Source: Candidatus Tumulicola sp.
GTDB lineage: Bacteria; Vulcanimicrobiota; Vulcanimicrobiia; Eremiobacterales; Eremiobacteraceae
DNA: 64,000 nt
NCBI GenBank assembly: GCA_035601835.1
Contig: DATNNM010000007.1
Location: forward strand, 124,001 to 188,000
Direction of reading: 5' to 3'
The stretch's first letter is position 1; the number at the start of each line of letters is the position of its first letter. Position numbers and translations under genes: made by a program. Positions 1-8,457 of this stretch are shown here, one piece after another. The notes below the pieces were generated by a model. It did no database searches. It was not told the DNA's origin and was given only the letters and a program-made list of their open reading frames with translations.

Positions 1-1
1 G

Positions 2-112
2 GCGGTCGTGAACGAAGTGCGCGAGGCTGTGCGAACCGCTATCCGACAAAGGTACGGTGACGGGCCGATCTCGGCGCGGCTCAACGCCTTCGTCTGCAGC
101 GCGACCGCTTAG
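2..112 (+). CDS. C-terminal fragment of an unidentified protein
   Basis: An open frame enters from the left edge and gives 36 residues ending in SARLNAFVCSATA before a TAG at 110-112. No start is visible, so only the tail of the protein is present. I do not recognise the family. The stop overlaps the TAA of the convergent pilin gene, so two tail-to-tail genes share the bases TTAG. Support is the open frame and its plausible composition only. Confidence 0.4.
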   Translation, partial: AVVNEVREAVRTAIRQRYGDGPISARLNAFVCSATA

Positions 113-1683
113 ACGCCCTTGTCCTTCCAAGCGATGATCTTGTACTGTCCTGTGCGCGGATAGTACGGCGGCGCCGTGATCCGGAAGCGGTTGTCGTACA
201 GATAGCTGTCGTTGTAGCCGCTCTGCATGCAGCCGCACCCCGGACTAAAGGTGCCGAAACTTCCGCCGATGTGCTGCACGGTGCTGCCGTACACGTGCAG
301 GAAGCCGGCGATCGGGTGCGAGCCCGTATTGAAGTTCGCGGTGAAAGTGCCTTGCGTGTTCTGGGTGGTGACGTCATGCGAGTTGCCGGCGAAGAGCGCC
401 GCTTCGATCGTGATGTTGTTCGGCGCGCCATTGTCCAGGTACAAGTTGTGGCCGTAGATGCCTAGGACATCCGTGCTCGTGCAGCCGCAGGATTGCGGGT
501 CGTTCTGCATCAGCACGCTCCCGGAGAAATGGATGTCGTTCGCAAGTGACGCCGTATCGGGCACGGCGATCGTGTATTGGCCGTGCACGGTGCCGTTGAG
601 CCCCGACACGTTGCCGTTGACAAAGACCGCACCATTGGCGCCCGAGCCCGTGGTCGACTCGCCCGACGGCACGCCGTTGAAGGTGAGCGTCGTCGACTTC
701 TCGGTCACGGTCGTGGTGTTCGCGCTGAAATTCACCGTGACGGTCACAGGATTCGGGATGCTCGTGCCGCTGCCCGTCGGGGTGAATGCGAACGTCTGGG
801 TCGTGGCGGTCGAGGACAGCGCGAGGTTCGTATCGCCTTGCACGAAGATGCCGGTCGTGAGATTTCCGCTGGTTCCGGCTTGGATCTCGTTCTGATCGAT
901 ATAGACGCCCTTCGTGCTCGGGGAGGGGATCGTGCTGCCGCCGGTGCCGTTGAGCGCTTCTTGTGAGATAAGCGCGCTGGCTACGTCCGGCGGGAACGGC
1001 AGGAAGTTGCTCGGCTTGAACGCGACGCCGGGCTGCCCTAGGACGTCCATCGCCGTCCAATCCGTCGTGGAGCTCGGCGGCGTGTTGTTATAGTAGTCGT
1101 AGTTGCCGGAGACGATGGTGGTGTCCAGCGCGATTGAGGGCTTGCTGTCGATCCACTGGAAGTTCTCGGGGTGCGCGTTTCCCTCGAGGTATACCGGGCC
1201 GTTGAGCTGCGTGAGGCCCGAGACCCACCAACCGCCCGGCGTCGCATCTTTCTCCAGATAGTCGTAATACGAGAAGCTCACTTCTTGGACCACCGCGTCG
1301 ACGTTGCGATCCTGTCCCTTCGGCGCAACGCCCTTCGCGCTGACCCAGTACGTGCGCAGACCGGAGACGTACTTGCCTTCGTTGATCTTCACCGAATAGC
1401 TGGCTTGCGAGCCATCCGGTTCCGGCGCGTACGAATAGTTCGGGATATCGCTCGTGCTCGCCCACTTCGGCGACGTCTCCTCGATGCCCACGACCGCCGC
1501 TTCGATGCCTGAGTCGGCGATGTACAGCGCCCGGTTGTCGTATCCGGTGTACGCCACGCCGTGGACCTCACCGGTGATGAACTCGATCAGCGCCCCGACC
1601 AAGATCAGCAGCACCGCGACGATCATAAGCGCGGTGAGCAACGCCACCCCGCGCTGCTTGTTCGGATCGTATGGACTTCTCAC
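109..1683 (-). CDS. PilX-like minor pilin / pilus assembly protein
   Basis: A secreted or membrane-tethered protein of about 524 residues, likely a minor component of a type IV pilus-like machine. After a short basic N-terminus (PYDPNKQRG) comes a 20-residue hydrophobic helix starting VALLTALMIV. The stretch YTGYDNRALYIADSGIEAA then follows, as is typical of PilX N-terminal domains. The remainder is Gly/Ser/Thr/Asn-rich and suggests an extended beta domain. It is the last gene of a three-gene pilin operon. I chose GTG at 1683 because AGGGAG lies six bases upstream. A GTG at 1704 overlapping the previous stop (GTGA) is possible but has no ribosome site. The family is clear; the exact role is inferred. 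Confidence 0.75.
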   Translation of the reverse strand: MRSPYDPNKQRGVALLTALMIVAVLLILVGALIEFITGEVHGVAYTGYDNRALYIADSGIEAAVVGIEETSPKWASTSDIPNYSYAPEPDGSQASYSVKINEGKYVSGLRTYWVSAKGVAPKGQDRNVDAVVQEVSFSYYDYLEKDATPGGWWVSGLTQLNGPVYLEGNAHPENFQWIDSKPSIALDTTIVSGNYDYYNNTPPSSTTDWTAMDVLGQPGVAFKPSNFLPFPPDVASALISQEALNGTGGSTIPSPSTKGVYIDQNEIQAGTSGNLTTGIFVQGDTNLALSSTATTQTFAFTPTGSGTSIPNPVTVTVNFSANTTTVTEKSTTLTFNGVPSGESTTGSGANGAVFVNGNVSGLNGTVHGQYTIAVPDTASLANDIHFSGSVLMQNDPQSCGCTSTDVLGIYGHNLYLDNGAPNNITIEAALFAGNSHDVTTQNTQGTFTANFNTGSHPIAGFLHVYGSTVQHIGGSFGTFSPGCGCMQSGYNDSYLYDNRFRITAPPYYPRTGQYKIIAWKDKGV

Positions 1684-1700
1684 GAAGATCTCCCTGGAGC

Positions 1701-2276
1701 TCACGAGTTGGTCTTATAGTAGCTGATGAACACGCGCGTGTTCAACGTGAAGTCTTTCACGGGCATGTCCGGCCGCATCGGCGGCGCCGTGGTGATCTGC
1801 ACGTCGTACACGGACTTGTAGACGCCCGTCACCGAAAAGAATTTGATGTCCTGACCGATCACGCTGTCCGTCGCGGTCACCCCGTTGTCGCGTGTCAAAA
1901 CCAGGTTCGGGTAGGTATGCCCAGGCGGCGGCGTTCCTTTGGGGGCGATCGTGATCGTGTCGAACTTCATCGTGGTATAGTCGGCGCCGGTGATATTCTC
2001 GGCTTCCGTGAATTGCACCATCGAGGTGGGCGAAGGGCCCGGCGTCGGTTGCAGCACCGGTGGAGGCGTCGCCACGACGTTGGGGTTGCTCATCGCCTGA
2101 CGCAGCTCTTTGGTGACGCTGGCCATGGCGTTGCGCGCTTCGACTTCTGCTTGCAGGTCGCCGGTCGTCTTCGAATAGTGGCGGGCGACTTGGCTGAACT
2201 CGGCGACCGAAAGCGTCAGTACGATGCCGATGATCACCGTTGTGACGAGCGCCTCGACGAGCGTGAAGCCTCTCAT
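1701..2276 (-). CDS. PilW-like prepilin-type N-terminal methylation protein
   Basis: A 191-residue pseudopilin or minor pilin. It opens with MRGFTLVEALVTTV, a class III prepilin signal: prepilin peptidase would cut between Gly and Phe, and Glu sits at mature position 5. A hydrophobic helix follows and then a globular domain. The region QAEVEARNAMASVTKELRQAM matches the helical part of PilW-like proteins. The start ATG at 2276 overlaps the stop of the upstream gene as ATGA, indicating translational coupling. The gene lies between a PilV-like and a PilX-like gene, the order seen in the pilV-pilW-pilX minor-pilin operons of proteobacteria. Confidence 0.8.
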   Translation of the reverse strand: MRGFTLVEALVTTVIIGIVLTLSVAEFSQVARHYSKTTGDLQAEVEARNAMASVTKELRQAMSNPNVVATPPPVLQPTPGPSPTSMVQFTEAENITGADYTTMKFDTITIAPKGTPPPGHTYPNLVLTRDNGVTATDSVIGQDIKFFSVTGVYKSVYDVQITTAPPMRPDMPVKDFTLNTRVFISYYKTNS

Positions 2277-2833
2277 TGGAAGCGATTCATTCCCGTGACT
2301 TTGTAGATCTCCGTACGGCCGTCGATGGTGATGTACACCCACACCGTCAAATCAGCCATGTTCGTATCGGCAGCGCCGTTCCACGCGCCGTGCGGGTCAG
2401 CGCGCCACAGATACCGGAACGGGACCGTAAGGGTCGTGCCTTGGACATTTTGGGTGATGCCGTTGATGCAGCCGGTATGCCAGCTCGCGAACGCGATGCT
2501 GTACGTGTCTTTGTACGGCGGGTAGACGTTGTTGCAATCGTCTTTGTTCGTGACATCCATCGTCTGCCAACACGCAGGCGTCACGGTGGTGCAGCCGCTG
2601 CCCGCCCACTCGCTGCCCCAAAACTGATTGTCGCGGCGCATCTGCTCGAGCAGATAGTTCGCCGCCTGGATGGCGCGCGTGTGGTTCGCGGACTTGTTCT
2701 GACCTTGCGTCGCAGCGATCATGGTCTGCGACCAATACAAGAACGCGATCGTCAGAACCGTGACGGCGATCAGCGCTTCCACTAACGAAAAAGCGCGGCT
2801 AAGCGCGCGGGGAAACGACCGTCTTGGATTCAT
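2273..2833 (-). CDS. PilV-like prepilin-type N-terminal methylation protein
   Basis: A 186-residue minor pilin, first gene of the operon. The N-terminus carries a basic leader, then AFSLVEALIAVTVLTIAF. This is a prepilin processing site in which the residue before Phe is Ala instead of the usual Gly, with Glu at mature position 5. Several cysteines in the mature domain (GSGCTTVTPACW, DDCNN, TGCING) could form disulfides outside the cell. AAGGGA precedes the ATG, and a sigma-70-like promoter lies about 90 bases upstream. Placement at the head of the operon supports PilV/GspI-like identity. Confidence 0.8.
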   Translation of the reverse strand: MNPRRSFPRALSRAFSLVEALIAVTVLTIAFLYWSQTMIAATQGQNKSANHTRAIQAANYLLEQMRRDNQFWGSEWAGSGCTTVTPACWQTMDVTNKDDCNNVYPPYKDTYSIAFASWHTGCINGITQNVQGTTLTVPFRYLWRADPHGAWNGAADTNMADLTVWVYITIDGRTEIYKVTGMNRFQ

Positions 2834-2927
2834 GAAATTCCCTTGTGCGCGGTTGGTTGCCCGGTGTCCCGCGGGCCGCTCTCAACCAGAGTGTTGACCA
2901 ACCTCGGTCGGAAATTCCCTACTCCCT

Positions 2928-2956
2928 AGTATATCGTCACGGGTCCGAAGCGGCAA
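2928..2956 (-). promoter_or_regulatory. Sigma-70-type promoter of the pilin operon
   Basis: Read on the minus strand, TTGCCG (2956-2951) is followed by exactly 17 bases and TATACT (2933-2928). This is a good housekeeping promoter with a near-consensus -10. Transcription would begin near 2921 and give a leader of about 88 bases before the PilV-like ATG at 2833. It sits in the short gap after the M50 protease gene. Confidence 0.55.
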
Positions 2957-2966
2957 CCCACAGGGG

Positions 2967-4166
2967 TTAAAAATCGTTCGTTCGGGACCCGTGGTCAGGC
3001 TGAAGATGTCCCGCAGTTTTGACCAAGCCCCTGAGATTCTGCCTCGAGGCCGCCGCGCTGTTGCCCAACTCTTCAACCATGTCTATGTAGCGGACGATGT
3101 CTTCCCGGCGGACGAGTCCGAAAAAGCAACCCGCCTCGTCGCACACCACCGCCGCGCTGGACGGGCCCGCGGTCACAGCCGAATAGGTGTCAAGCGCCGG
3201 AACATTGAGATCTACCTGGGCGACGTCGGCAAGCCGTCTCATCACGACTGAAACGGGAGTCGTCGCGGCCTCCCCCGCATCGGCTTGCGCCACGTCCACG
3301 TCGGAAACGAGCCCCGCCGGCCGCTCGCCGAATAGGACCGCGAGAACGCGCGAAACCGCGCCCGCGCCGAAATGCGTCGCGGCTGATGCGACGGTGTCGT
3401 CCGTCTGGAGCGTCGGCAGAGCGGCGCAAAAATCTTTGGCCGTCAGACCGTCAAGCGCCATCCGCGTCATCAACGAACGGTAATATGCGTGCGCAAGAGA
3501 TGACAAGAACCAGCCCGCGCCGAGGATCCAGATCCCGTCCAGCGCGTCGCCGAACGCGATCGCAGCGGCGCCGGCCGCCATCGTCAGATACGCGATGAGC
3601 CTGCCGCCGAGCGCAGCCCGCTTCGTCGCGCTCACGGCGTTGCCGCCGAACTTCCAGAAGATGCCGCGCAGGACGCGGCCGCCGTCCATCGGGTAGCCGG
3701 GCAAGATGTTGAACGCCGCGAGCAGCGCGTTCGCCACGCCGACGTCGGCCAGCAAAATGCCCGCCCGCTCGTTGACGCGCAACAGCAGCAACCCTGCACT
3801 GAGAAACAAGACCGCGATGGCGGCGCTGACCGCGGGACCGCCGAGTCCGACGGCGATCTCGTCTCCCGCTGTGGCATGCAGATCTTCCGCGTGCGTGGTG
3901 CCGCCGAAAAGGTACATCGTCACGTTGGCCACGGCTTGGCCGCGCCTTCGGGCTATCACGGCGTGCCCCAACTCGTGCGCGAGCAGCGAGCCGAAGAGCA
4001 CTGCGGCGAGAATGGCCGCAACGGCTATCCTCTCAAGCGCCGGCGTAGCGGGAGCCAGCTGCGGCAGATAACCGTAGGCCAACATGCCCGCAAGCGCGCC
4101 GAACACGAACAGGCTCGAATAGTGCGCGCGTACGTCCACCCCGAAAATCCGGCCTAAGGATATCAT
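2967..4166 (-). CDS. Site-2 protease family (M50) membrane metalloprotease with C-terminal CBS-like region
   Basis: A 399-residue integral membrane zinc protease of the RseP/SpoIVFB group, which cleaves substrates within the membrane. The zinc motif HELGH is at about residues 65-69, and the second motif ILPGYPMDGGR supplies the third ligand (Asp) at about residue 158. Several hydrophobic helices surround both. After about residue 240 the protein becomes soluble and resembles a degenerate pair of CBS modules, a common fusion in bacterial SpoIVFB-like proteases that may bind a nucleotide. GAGGAG precedes the ATG. A TATAAT nine bases before the ATG could serve as a very close promoter. The gene is monocistronic as far as can be seen; the substrate is unknown. 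Confidence 0.88.
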   Translation of the reverse strand: MISLGRIFGVDVRAHYSSLFVFGALAGMLAYGYLPQLAPATPALERIAVAAILAAVLFGSLLAHELGHAVIARRRGQAVANVTMYLFGGTTHAEDLHATAGDEIAVGLGGPAVSAAIAVLFLSAGLLLLRVNERAGILLADVGVANALLAAFNILPGYPMDGGRVLRGIFWKFGGNAVSATKRAALGGRLIAYLTMAAGAAAIAFGDALDGIWILGAGWFLSSLAHAYYRSLMTRMALDGLTAKDFCAALPTLQTDDTVASAATHFGAGAVSRVLAVLFGERPAGLVSDVDVAQADAGEAATTPVSVVMRRLADVAQVDLNVPALDTYSAVTAGPSSAAVVCDEAGCFFGLVRREDIVRYIDMVEELGNSAAASRQNLRGLVKTAGHLQPDHGSRTNDF

Positions 4167-4246
4167 CTGCTCCTCATTATACCCCGCACCGTTCCCCGAG
4201 CTTCCTGGGATGTAACGAAAAGCCCGCCGCGGGGGTCATACCGCCA

Positions 4247-4273
4247 AGGAGGAAGTCGCTCACGCTTCCTCCT
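4247..4273 (+). promoter_or_regulatory. Hairpin in the leader of the biotin operon
   Basis: The arms AGGAGGAAG (4247-4255) and CTTCCTCCT (4265-4273) are a perfect 9-bp inverted repeat around a 9-base loop, followed by CTTACTTTG. It lies about 50 bases before bioA. The left arm looks like a ribosome-binding site buried in the stem. It could be an attenuator, a weak terminator or chance. I saw no classical BirA operator here. Confidence 0.35.
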
Positions 4274-4323
4274 CTTACTTTGTTCGCGGGACAGCCTAAG
4301 CGCTTGATAGAAGCCGAGCCGGC

Positions 4324-5613
4324 ATGGCAATGCAGGCTGGGATCGCGGCGGCGCTTGATGCTGACCGCCGTCACGTGTGGCATCCGTTCACGCAGATGTC
4401 CGCGTATCATGGCCACGAGCGGCTCATCGAGCGCGCCCGCGGCAACTATCTTTTTGACTCCGACGGGCGCGCCGTTTTCGACGCTGCCTCTTCCATCTGG
4501 GTCACGGTCCACGGGCATTGTCACCCTGCGATCGCGGACGCGATCGCGGCGCAAGCGCGCCTGCTCGACCACGCCACGCTATTAGGTCAATCCAATCCGC
4601 CTTCGGCGCTGCTGGCCGCGCGGCTCGCAGCTCTGTTGCCGGCGAGCTTGAGCAAGACATTCTATGCGAGCGACGGCGCCTCGGCGGTCGAGGCGGCGCT
4701 CAAGATCGCGGTTCAGTATTGGCACAACCGGGGCGAAACGCGGGCGCTGTTCGTGGCGCACGAGCGCGGCTATCACGGCGACACGACCGGCGCGATGAGC
4801 GTTTCCGGAGTCGCCGATTTCCTGCGCCCTTTCGCGGGGCTCCGCTTCCCCAGCGTGCAACTGGCGTGGTCGCCTGCGTACCTCGATGAACTGGAGCACA
4901 CGTTGCTTGCGCGCGGCCATGAGGTGGCGGCGGTCGCCATCGAACCACTCGTGCAAATGGCCGGCGGCGTGAAGCTGATGCCGCCCGCCTCGCTGACGCG
5001 CGCAGCGGAGTTGTGCCGTGCACACGGCGTATTGCTGATCGTCGACGAGATCGCCACGGGATTCGGCCGCACGGGCAGCATGTTCGCGTTCGAGCAGGCG
5101 CAGATCGTGCCGGACATCGTGTGTCTCGGCAAAAGCCTGACGGGCGGCACGCTGGCGCTCTCCGCCACGGTCGTCTCCGATGACGTCTTCGATGCCTTTT
5201 TGGGCGAGCCGCGCGCCGCGCGCCACTTCTTCCACGGCCACTCCTACGCCGGCAACCCGATCGCATGTGCGGCAGCGATTGCGAATCTCGATCTCTTTAC
5301 GACCGAGCGCAGCCTGGATCACGTGCGAGCCGCTCTCCCGCAGTGGCACGAATCGCTTGACGCCTTGCGCCGGCATCCCCGCGTGGCGGACGTTCGCCGT
5401 CTCGGCTTTATCGCGGGCGTCGAACTGCGCGACGGCCTCGACGCCGCGAGCGCCGCGCCGACGCGAGCGTGGGCCTTGTGCGATGCGTTATGGGAACGGG
5501 GATTTTTCGTGCGGCCTGTCGGCCCGACATTGCTGCTCGTTCCGCCGCTCTCTTCAACCGGTGAGGAACTGGGCGGGCTGGTGTCCGCCGTCTCCGAGGC
5601 GCTTGATGGATGA
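4324..5613 (+). CDS. bioA: Adenosylmethionine-8-amino-7-oxononanoate aminotransferase
   Basis: A cytoplasmic PLP enzyme that transfers the amino group of S-adenosylmethionine to 7-keto-8-aminopelargonate, giving 7,8-diaminopelargonate in biotin synthesis. At 429 residues it is of normal length. Diagnostic segments are HVWHPFTQM near the N-terminus, FYASDGASAVEAALKIA, GYHGDTTGAMSVSG, the Asp of IVDEIATGFGRTG and the PLP lysine in CLGKSLTGG. The final codons overlap bioF by eight bases, so the two are translationally coupled. It is first in the bioAFDB cluster. Confidence 0.95.
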   Translation: MAMQAGIAAALDADRRHVWHPFTQMSAYHGHERLIERARGNYLFDSDGRAVFDAASSIWVTVHGHCHPAIADAIAAQARLLDHATLLGQSNPPSALLAARLAALLPASLSKTFYASDGASAVEAALKIAVQYWHNRGETRALFVAHERGYHGDTTGAMSVSGVADFLRPFAGLRFPSVQLAWSPAYLDELEHTLLARGHEVAAVAIEPLVQMAGGVKLMPPASLTRAAELCRAHGVLLIVDEIATGFGRTGSMFAFEQAQIVPDIVCLGKSLTGGTLALSATVVSDDVFDAFLGEPRAARHFFHGHSYAGNPIACAAAIANLDLFTTERSLDHVRAALPQWHESLDALRRHPRVADVRRLGFIAGVELRDGLDAASAAPTRAWALCDALWERGFFVRPVGPTLLLVPPLSSTGEELGGLVSAVSEALDG

Positions 5614-6772
5614 TGCCGGCCGGCCTTATGCATGGGTGTCAGAGGCGCTGGCAGACTTGGATGCGCGGCATTTGCGGAGAGAGATCCGCGATCTCGATCT
5701 GAAAGGCGTGCACGGCCGCCTCGCCGGCCGTCCGGTGCTGGTCTTTTCTTCCAACGATTACCTGAGCTTGTCGGCGCATCCTCAGGTCCTAGCGGCGATG
5801 CGCGCGGCTGCCAGCGCTGGTTCGACCGGCTCGCGCCTGCTCTCGGGCAGCTCAAGCGAATTGTCGGCGCTCGAGCGCGAACTCGCCGGCTTCCTCGATC
5901 AGGAAGCGGCGCTGGTTTTCTCGAGCGGCTACTTGGCCGCCACGGGGGCCATCCCAGCGCTCGCGCACGGAGCCGACCTCGTGCTGTCGGATCAGCGCAA
6001 TCACGCGTGTCTTATCGACGGCATACGGCTGGCGGGGCTGACGAAACGCATCTACCAGGCCGGCAGCGTGCCCGAGACGCGGGCCGGCCAAACCGTCCTC
6101 TTGGTCACCGAAGCCGTCTACGGGATGGACGGCGTCGCGGCGCCGCTCGATGGGCTGGGCGATAGCGCCGTTCGTCAAGGCTGGCGGACGTTTGTTGACG
6201 ATGCGCATGGGATCGGCATGGTCGGAATCGCAGGGCGCGGTCATGGGACCGCCTTCGCCAAGCGCACGCACGGCGTCGTGATGGGCACGCTTTCGAAATC
6301 GCTCGGCGCGTTGGGCGGCTTCGTAGCCGGACCCCGCGCCGCCATCGAGTACCTGGTGACCGCTGCGCGCACGTTCGTGTTCGATACCGCGCTGCCGCCG
6401 GCCGTCATCCGCGCCGCGCGCGCCGCACTCGAGCTGGTGCCGGAGATGGAGCAAGAGCGCCGATGGGTCGCGAGCTTGGCGTCGCGGCTCCGCAACCGGC
6501 TCGCGTCGTCCGACGTTTCGATTGGCGGGGATGCTGCGGCCGCCCCGCATTTGCTCTTCATTAATATAGGGGATGCGGGTCAAGCGCTCGCCTTTGGTGA
6601 GGCGCTCCTCGCGCGAGGCATCTTCGCGCCGGCTATCCGGCCGCCGACGGTGCCCGATGGGCGCAGCCGGATCCGCATCTCGCTGACGGCCGGTCACAGC
6701 GAGGACGACGTCGACGCGCTGGCCGTTGCGATCGAGGACGTGCGTGCGGCGCTACTTACTGCTCGGCACTGA
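5606..6772 (+). CDS. bioF: 8-amino-7-oxononanoate synthase
   Basis: A PLP enzyme of the alpha-oxoamine synthase family. It condenses alanine with pimeloyl-ACP or pimeloyl-CoA to form 8-amino-7-oxononanoate. It has 388 residues. Visible family blocks are FSSNDYLSLSAHP, GSTGSRLLSGSSSEL, the cofactor-ring His in SDQRNHACLIDG, FVDDAHGIGMVG and the catalytic lysine in GTLSKSLGALGG. I place the start at the ATG inside the end of bioA (MDDAGRPYAW). The frame is open further upstream but encodes no family sequence there. The end overlaps bioD. Confidence 0.95.
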   Translation: MDDAGRPYAWVSEALADLDARHLRREIRDLDLKGVHGRLAGRPVLVFSSNDYLSLSAHPQVLAAMRAAASAGSTGSRLLSGSSSELSALERELAGFLDQEAALVFSSGYLAATGAIPALAHGADLVLSDQRNHACLIDGIRLAGLTKRIYQAGSVPETRAGQTVLLVTEAVYGMDGVAAPLDGLGDSAVRQGWRTFVDDAHGIGMVGIAGRGHGTAFAKRTHGVVMGTLSKSLGALGGFVAGPRAAIEYLVTAARTFVFDTALPPAVIRAARAALELVPEMEQERRWVASLASRLRNRLASSDVSIGGDAAAAPHLLFINIGDAGQALAFGEALLARGIFAPAIRPPTVPDGRSRIRISLTAGHSEDDVDALAVAIEDVRAALLTARH

Positions 6773-7415
6773 CACCGACGTCGGAAAGACGACTGTCGCA
6801 GCCGCATTGTGCGCTGCGGCGTTGCGCAGTGGCTTGCTCGTCGCGGCTTGCAAGCCCGTTGAGACCGGTGCGCCCGAACGCGGAGATCTGGACGTCATTC
6901 GTGCGATAGCCGGGAACGCGGTGCGTTGCGTGGCGGGCGCGCGCCTCGAATTGGCAGCCGCCCCAAGCGCAGCGGCGCGCGCGGCGGGCGCGGCCGCGCC
7001 CTCGATCGCCGCTTGCGCGGCGTGCGTTCGCAGCGCCGAAGCCGGCGTGGACGCGGTGGTGGTCGAGACGTGCGGAGGGGCCTTGACGCCGCTGTCGGAT
7101 ACGGAGTACGTCGCCGACCTGGCGACGGCGCTGCCGCACTACCGCGTGCTTCTCGTGGCGGCGTTGAAGCTCGGCGTGCTCAGCCACTCATTCGGGGTGG
7201 CCGAATACTTGAACGCGATCGGCCGGCCGATGGACGGGGTCGTTCTGTGCGAGCGCTTTGGGCCTTGCGACGCATGGTATTTGGAATCGACTGAAGCGGA
7301 TCTTGCCGCGCGCGGCCTGCGCGTCGTGGCGCGCGTCGCGTTCGGCGACCAGACCAACGCGCAGCGCCTCGCCGCCTCCGTCCAAAGTCTGATCGATGTA
7401 GTGCCGGAGCTTTAG
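6744..7415 (+). CDS. bioD: ATP-dependent dethiobiotin synthetase
   Basis: It closes the ureido ring of dethiobiotin from diaminopelargonate, CO2 and ATP. The P-loop GTDTDVGKTT lies at the very N-terminus, as usual, followed by CKPVETGA, which contains the conserved active-site lysine. About 223 residues. I prefer the GTG at 6744 because GAGGA sits five bases upstream and the protein then begins directly before the P-loop. A TTG at 6726 is the longer alternative. The gene overlaps the end of bioF by 29 bases in another frame, an unusually deep overlap. Confidence 0.92.
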   Translation: MRRYLLLGTDTDVGKTTVAAALCAAALRSGLLVAACKPVETGAPERGDLDVIRAIAGNAVRCVAGARLELAAAPSAAARAAGAAAPSIAACAACVRSAEAGVDAVVVETCGGALTPLSDTEYVADLATALPHYRVLLVAALKLGVLSHSFGVAEYLNAIGRPMDGVVLCERFGPCDAWYLESTEADLAARGLRVVARVAFGDQTNAQRLAASVQSLIDVVPEL

Positions 7416-7422
7416 CTGTGGT

Positions 7423-8454
7423 ATGCCGGACTTTAGTCCGGCAAATCAGAACGTATCCAGTGTGATCGCTTCAGAACTTTTTTCACAACTCGATGACTGC
7501 ATAGCGACGCGGCGTCCTGCAGCGCGCGACGTGCTGTTGGGCGTTTTGCGGCTCGCCGACTCGGATCGCGACGCGCTCCTCGCGCGCAGTTTGCGCATGC
7601 GGCTCGCGCGGGCGGGCGCGCAGGTCAACTTGGAAGGCATCGTGAGCGCCAAGACCGGCGCCTGCTCGGAGGACTGCTCGTTCTGTTCGCAGTCAGCGCG
7701 CTATTCGACCGGCATCGCCGTGCGGCCGCTCATGCAAGAACACGAGGCGGTCGAAGCCGCATTGCGGGCGCAGCGCAACGGCGCGAGCGAGTTCTGCTTG
7801 GTCATCGCGGTGCGCGGTCCCAGCGAGCGCGTGCTCGAGCAGGTCATCCGCTGCGTGAAGGCCGTGCGCGATGCGACGCCGCTCAAGCTGGCCGTGTCGC
7901 TCGGCATCATGTCGCCGGATCAAGTCGCGCGTCTCAAAGCGGCAGGCGTCGCCAAGATCAATCACAATCTGGAATCCGGGCCCAGGTTCTTCTCCACGAT
8001 CTGCTCGACCCATACGTACGAGGAGCGTCTCGAGACGTGCCGCGCGGTCAAGGCCGCGGGGCTGGAGCTGTGCAGCGGCGGCATCTTCGGCATGGGCGAG
8101 AACCTGGGCGATCGCGTCGACCTCGCATGCGATCTGCAGCGGCTGGAGCCTGAGGAGGTGCCGGTCAATTTTCTCGACCCGCGCCCGGGCACGCCGCTCG
8201 GCGACAGACCGTTGCTCGAATTCGACGAAGCGCTGCGCGCGGTCGCGATGATGCGCTTCGCGCTCCCGAGCGCGCTCATCCGGCTCTCAGGCGGCCGCGA
8301 ACGGACGCTCGCGCAGAATCAGGCTCTGGGTCTTGTCGCCGGCGCCGACGGCCTGATCATCGGAGATTATCTCACCACTGCGGGCCAATCGCCCGATGCG
8401 GATAAGGACCTAGCCCAAGAGTTTGCGCGCAGCTATCGCGCCTGGAGCGCGTAG
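7423..8454 (+). CDS. bioB: Biotin synthase
   Basis: A radical-SAM enzyme that inserts sulfur into dethiobiotin. The 4Fe-4S motif CSEDCSFC (Cys-x3-Cys-x2-Cys) follows SAKTGA. Further family blocks are KINHNLESG, CSGGIFGMGE and NFLDPRPGTPL, and an Arg near SALIRLSGGRE is expected to bind the 2Fe-2S cluster. 343 residues. The first ten codons are formed by a 20-bp palindromic repeat, so this part of the N-terminus may come from an inserted repeat and the functional start could lie slightly downstream. It is the last gene of bioAFDB and converges with a peptide-binding protein gene three bases away. Confidence 0.95.
   Translation: MPDFSPANQNVSSVIASELFSQLDDCIATRRPAARDVLLGVLRLADSDRDALLARSLRMRLARAGAQVNLEGIVSAKTGACSEDCSFCSQSARYSTGIAVRPLMQEHEAVEAALRAQRNGASEFCLVIAVRGPSERVLEQVIRCVKAVRDATPLKLAVSLGIMSPDQVARLKAAGVAKINHNLESGPRFFSTICSTHTYEERLETCRAVKAAGLELCSGGIFGMGENLGDRVDLACDLQRLEPEEVPVNFLDPRPGTPLGDRPLLEFDEALRAVAMMRFALPSALIRLSGGRERTLAQNQALGLVAGADGLIIGDYLTTAGQSPDADKDLAQEFARSYRAWSA
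7424..7443. repeat. Short palindromic repeat with CTTTAG core at the bioB start
   Basis: Nine-base arms TGCCGGACT and AGTCCGGCA are separated by TT. The layout (nine-base arms, TT centre, CTTTAG core) matches the palindrome ends of the element at 19249-19499. It overlaps codons 1-7 of bioB and lies between bioD and bioB, so it could also act as an intra-operon RNA hairpin. Confidence 0.6.
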
Positions 8455-8457
8455 GGA

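Noticed and set aside
4167..4323. BirA-type operator before bioA
   Set aside because: No TTGTAAAC-like half sites or equivalent palindrome were found.
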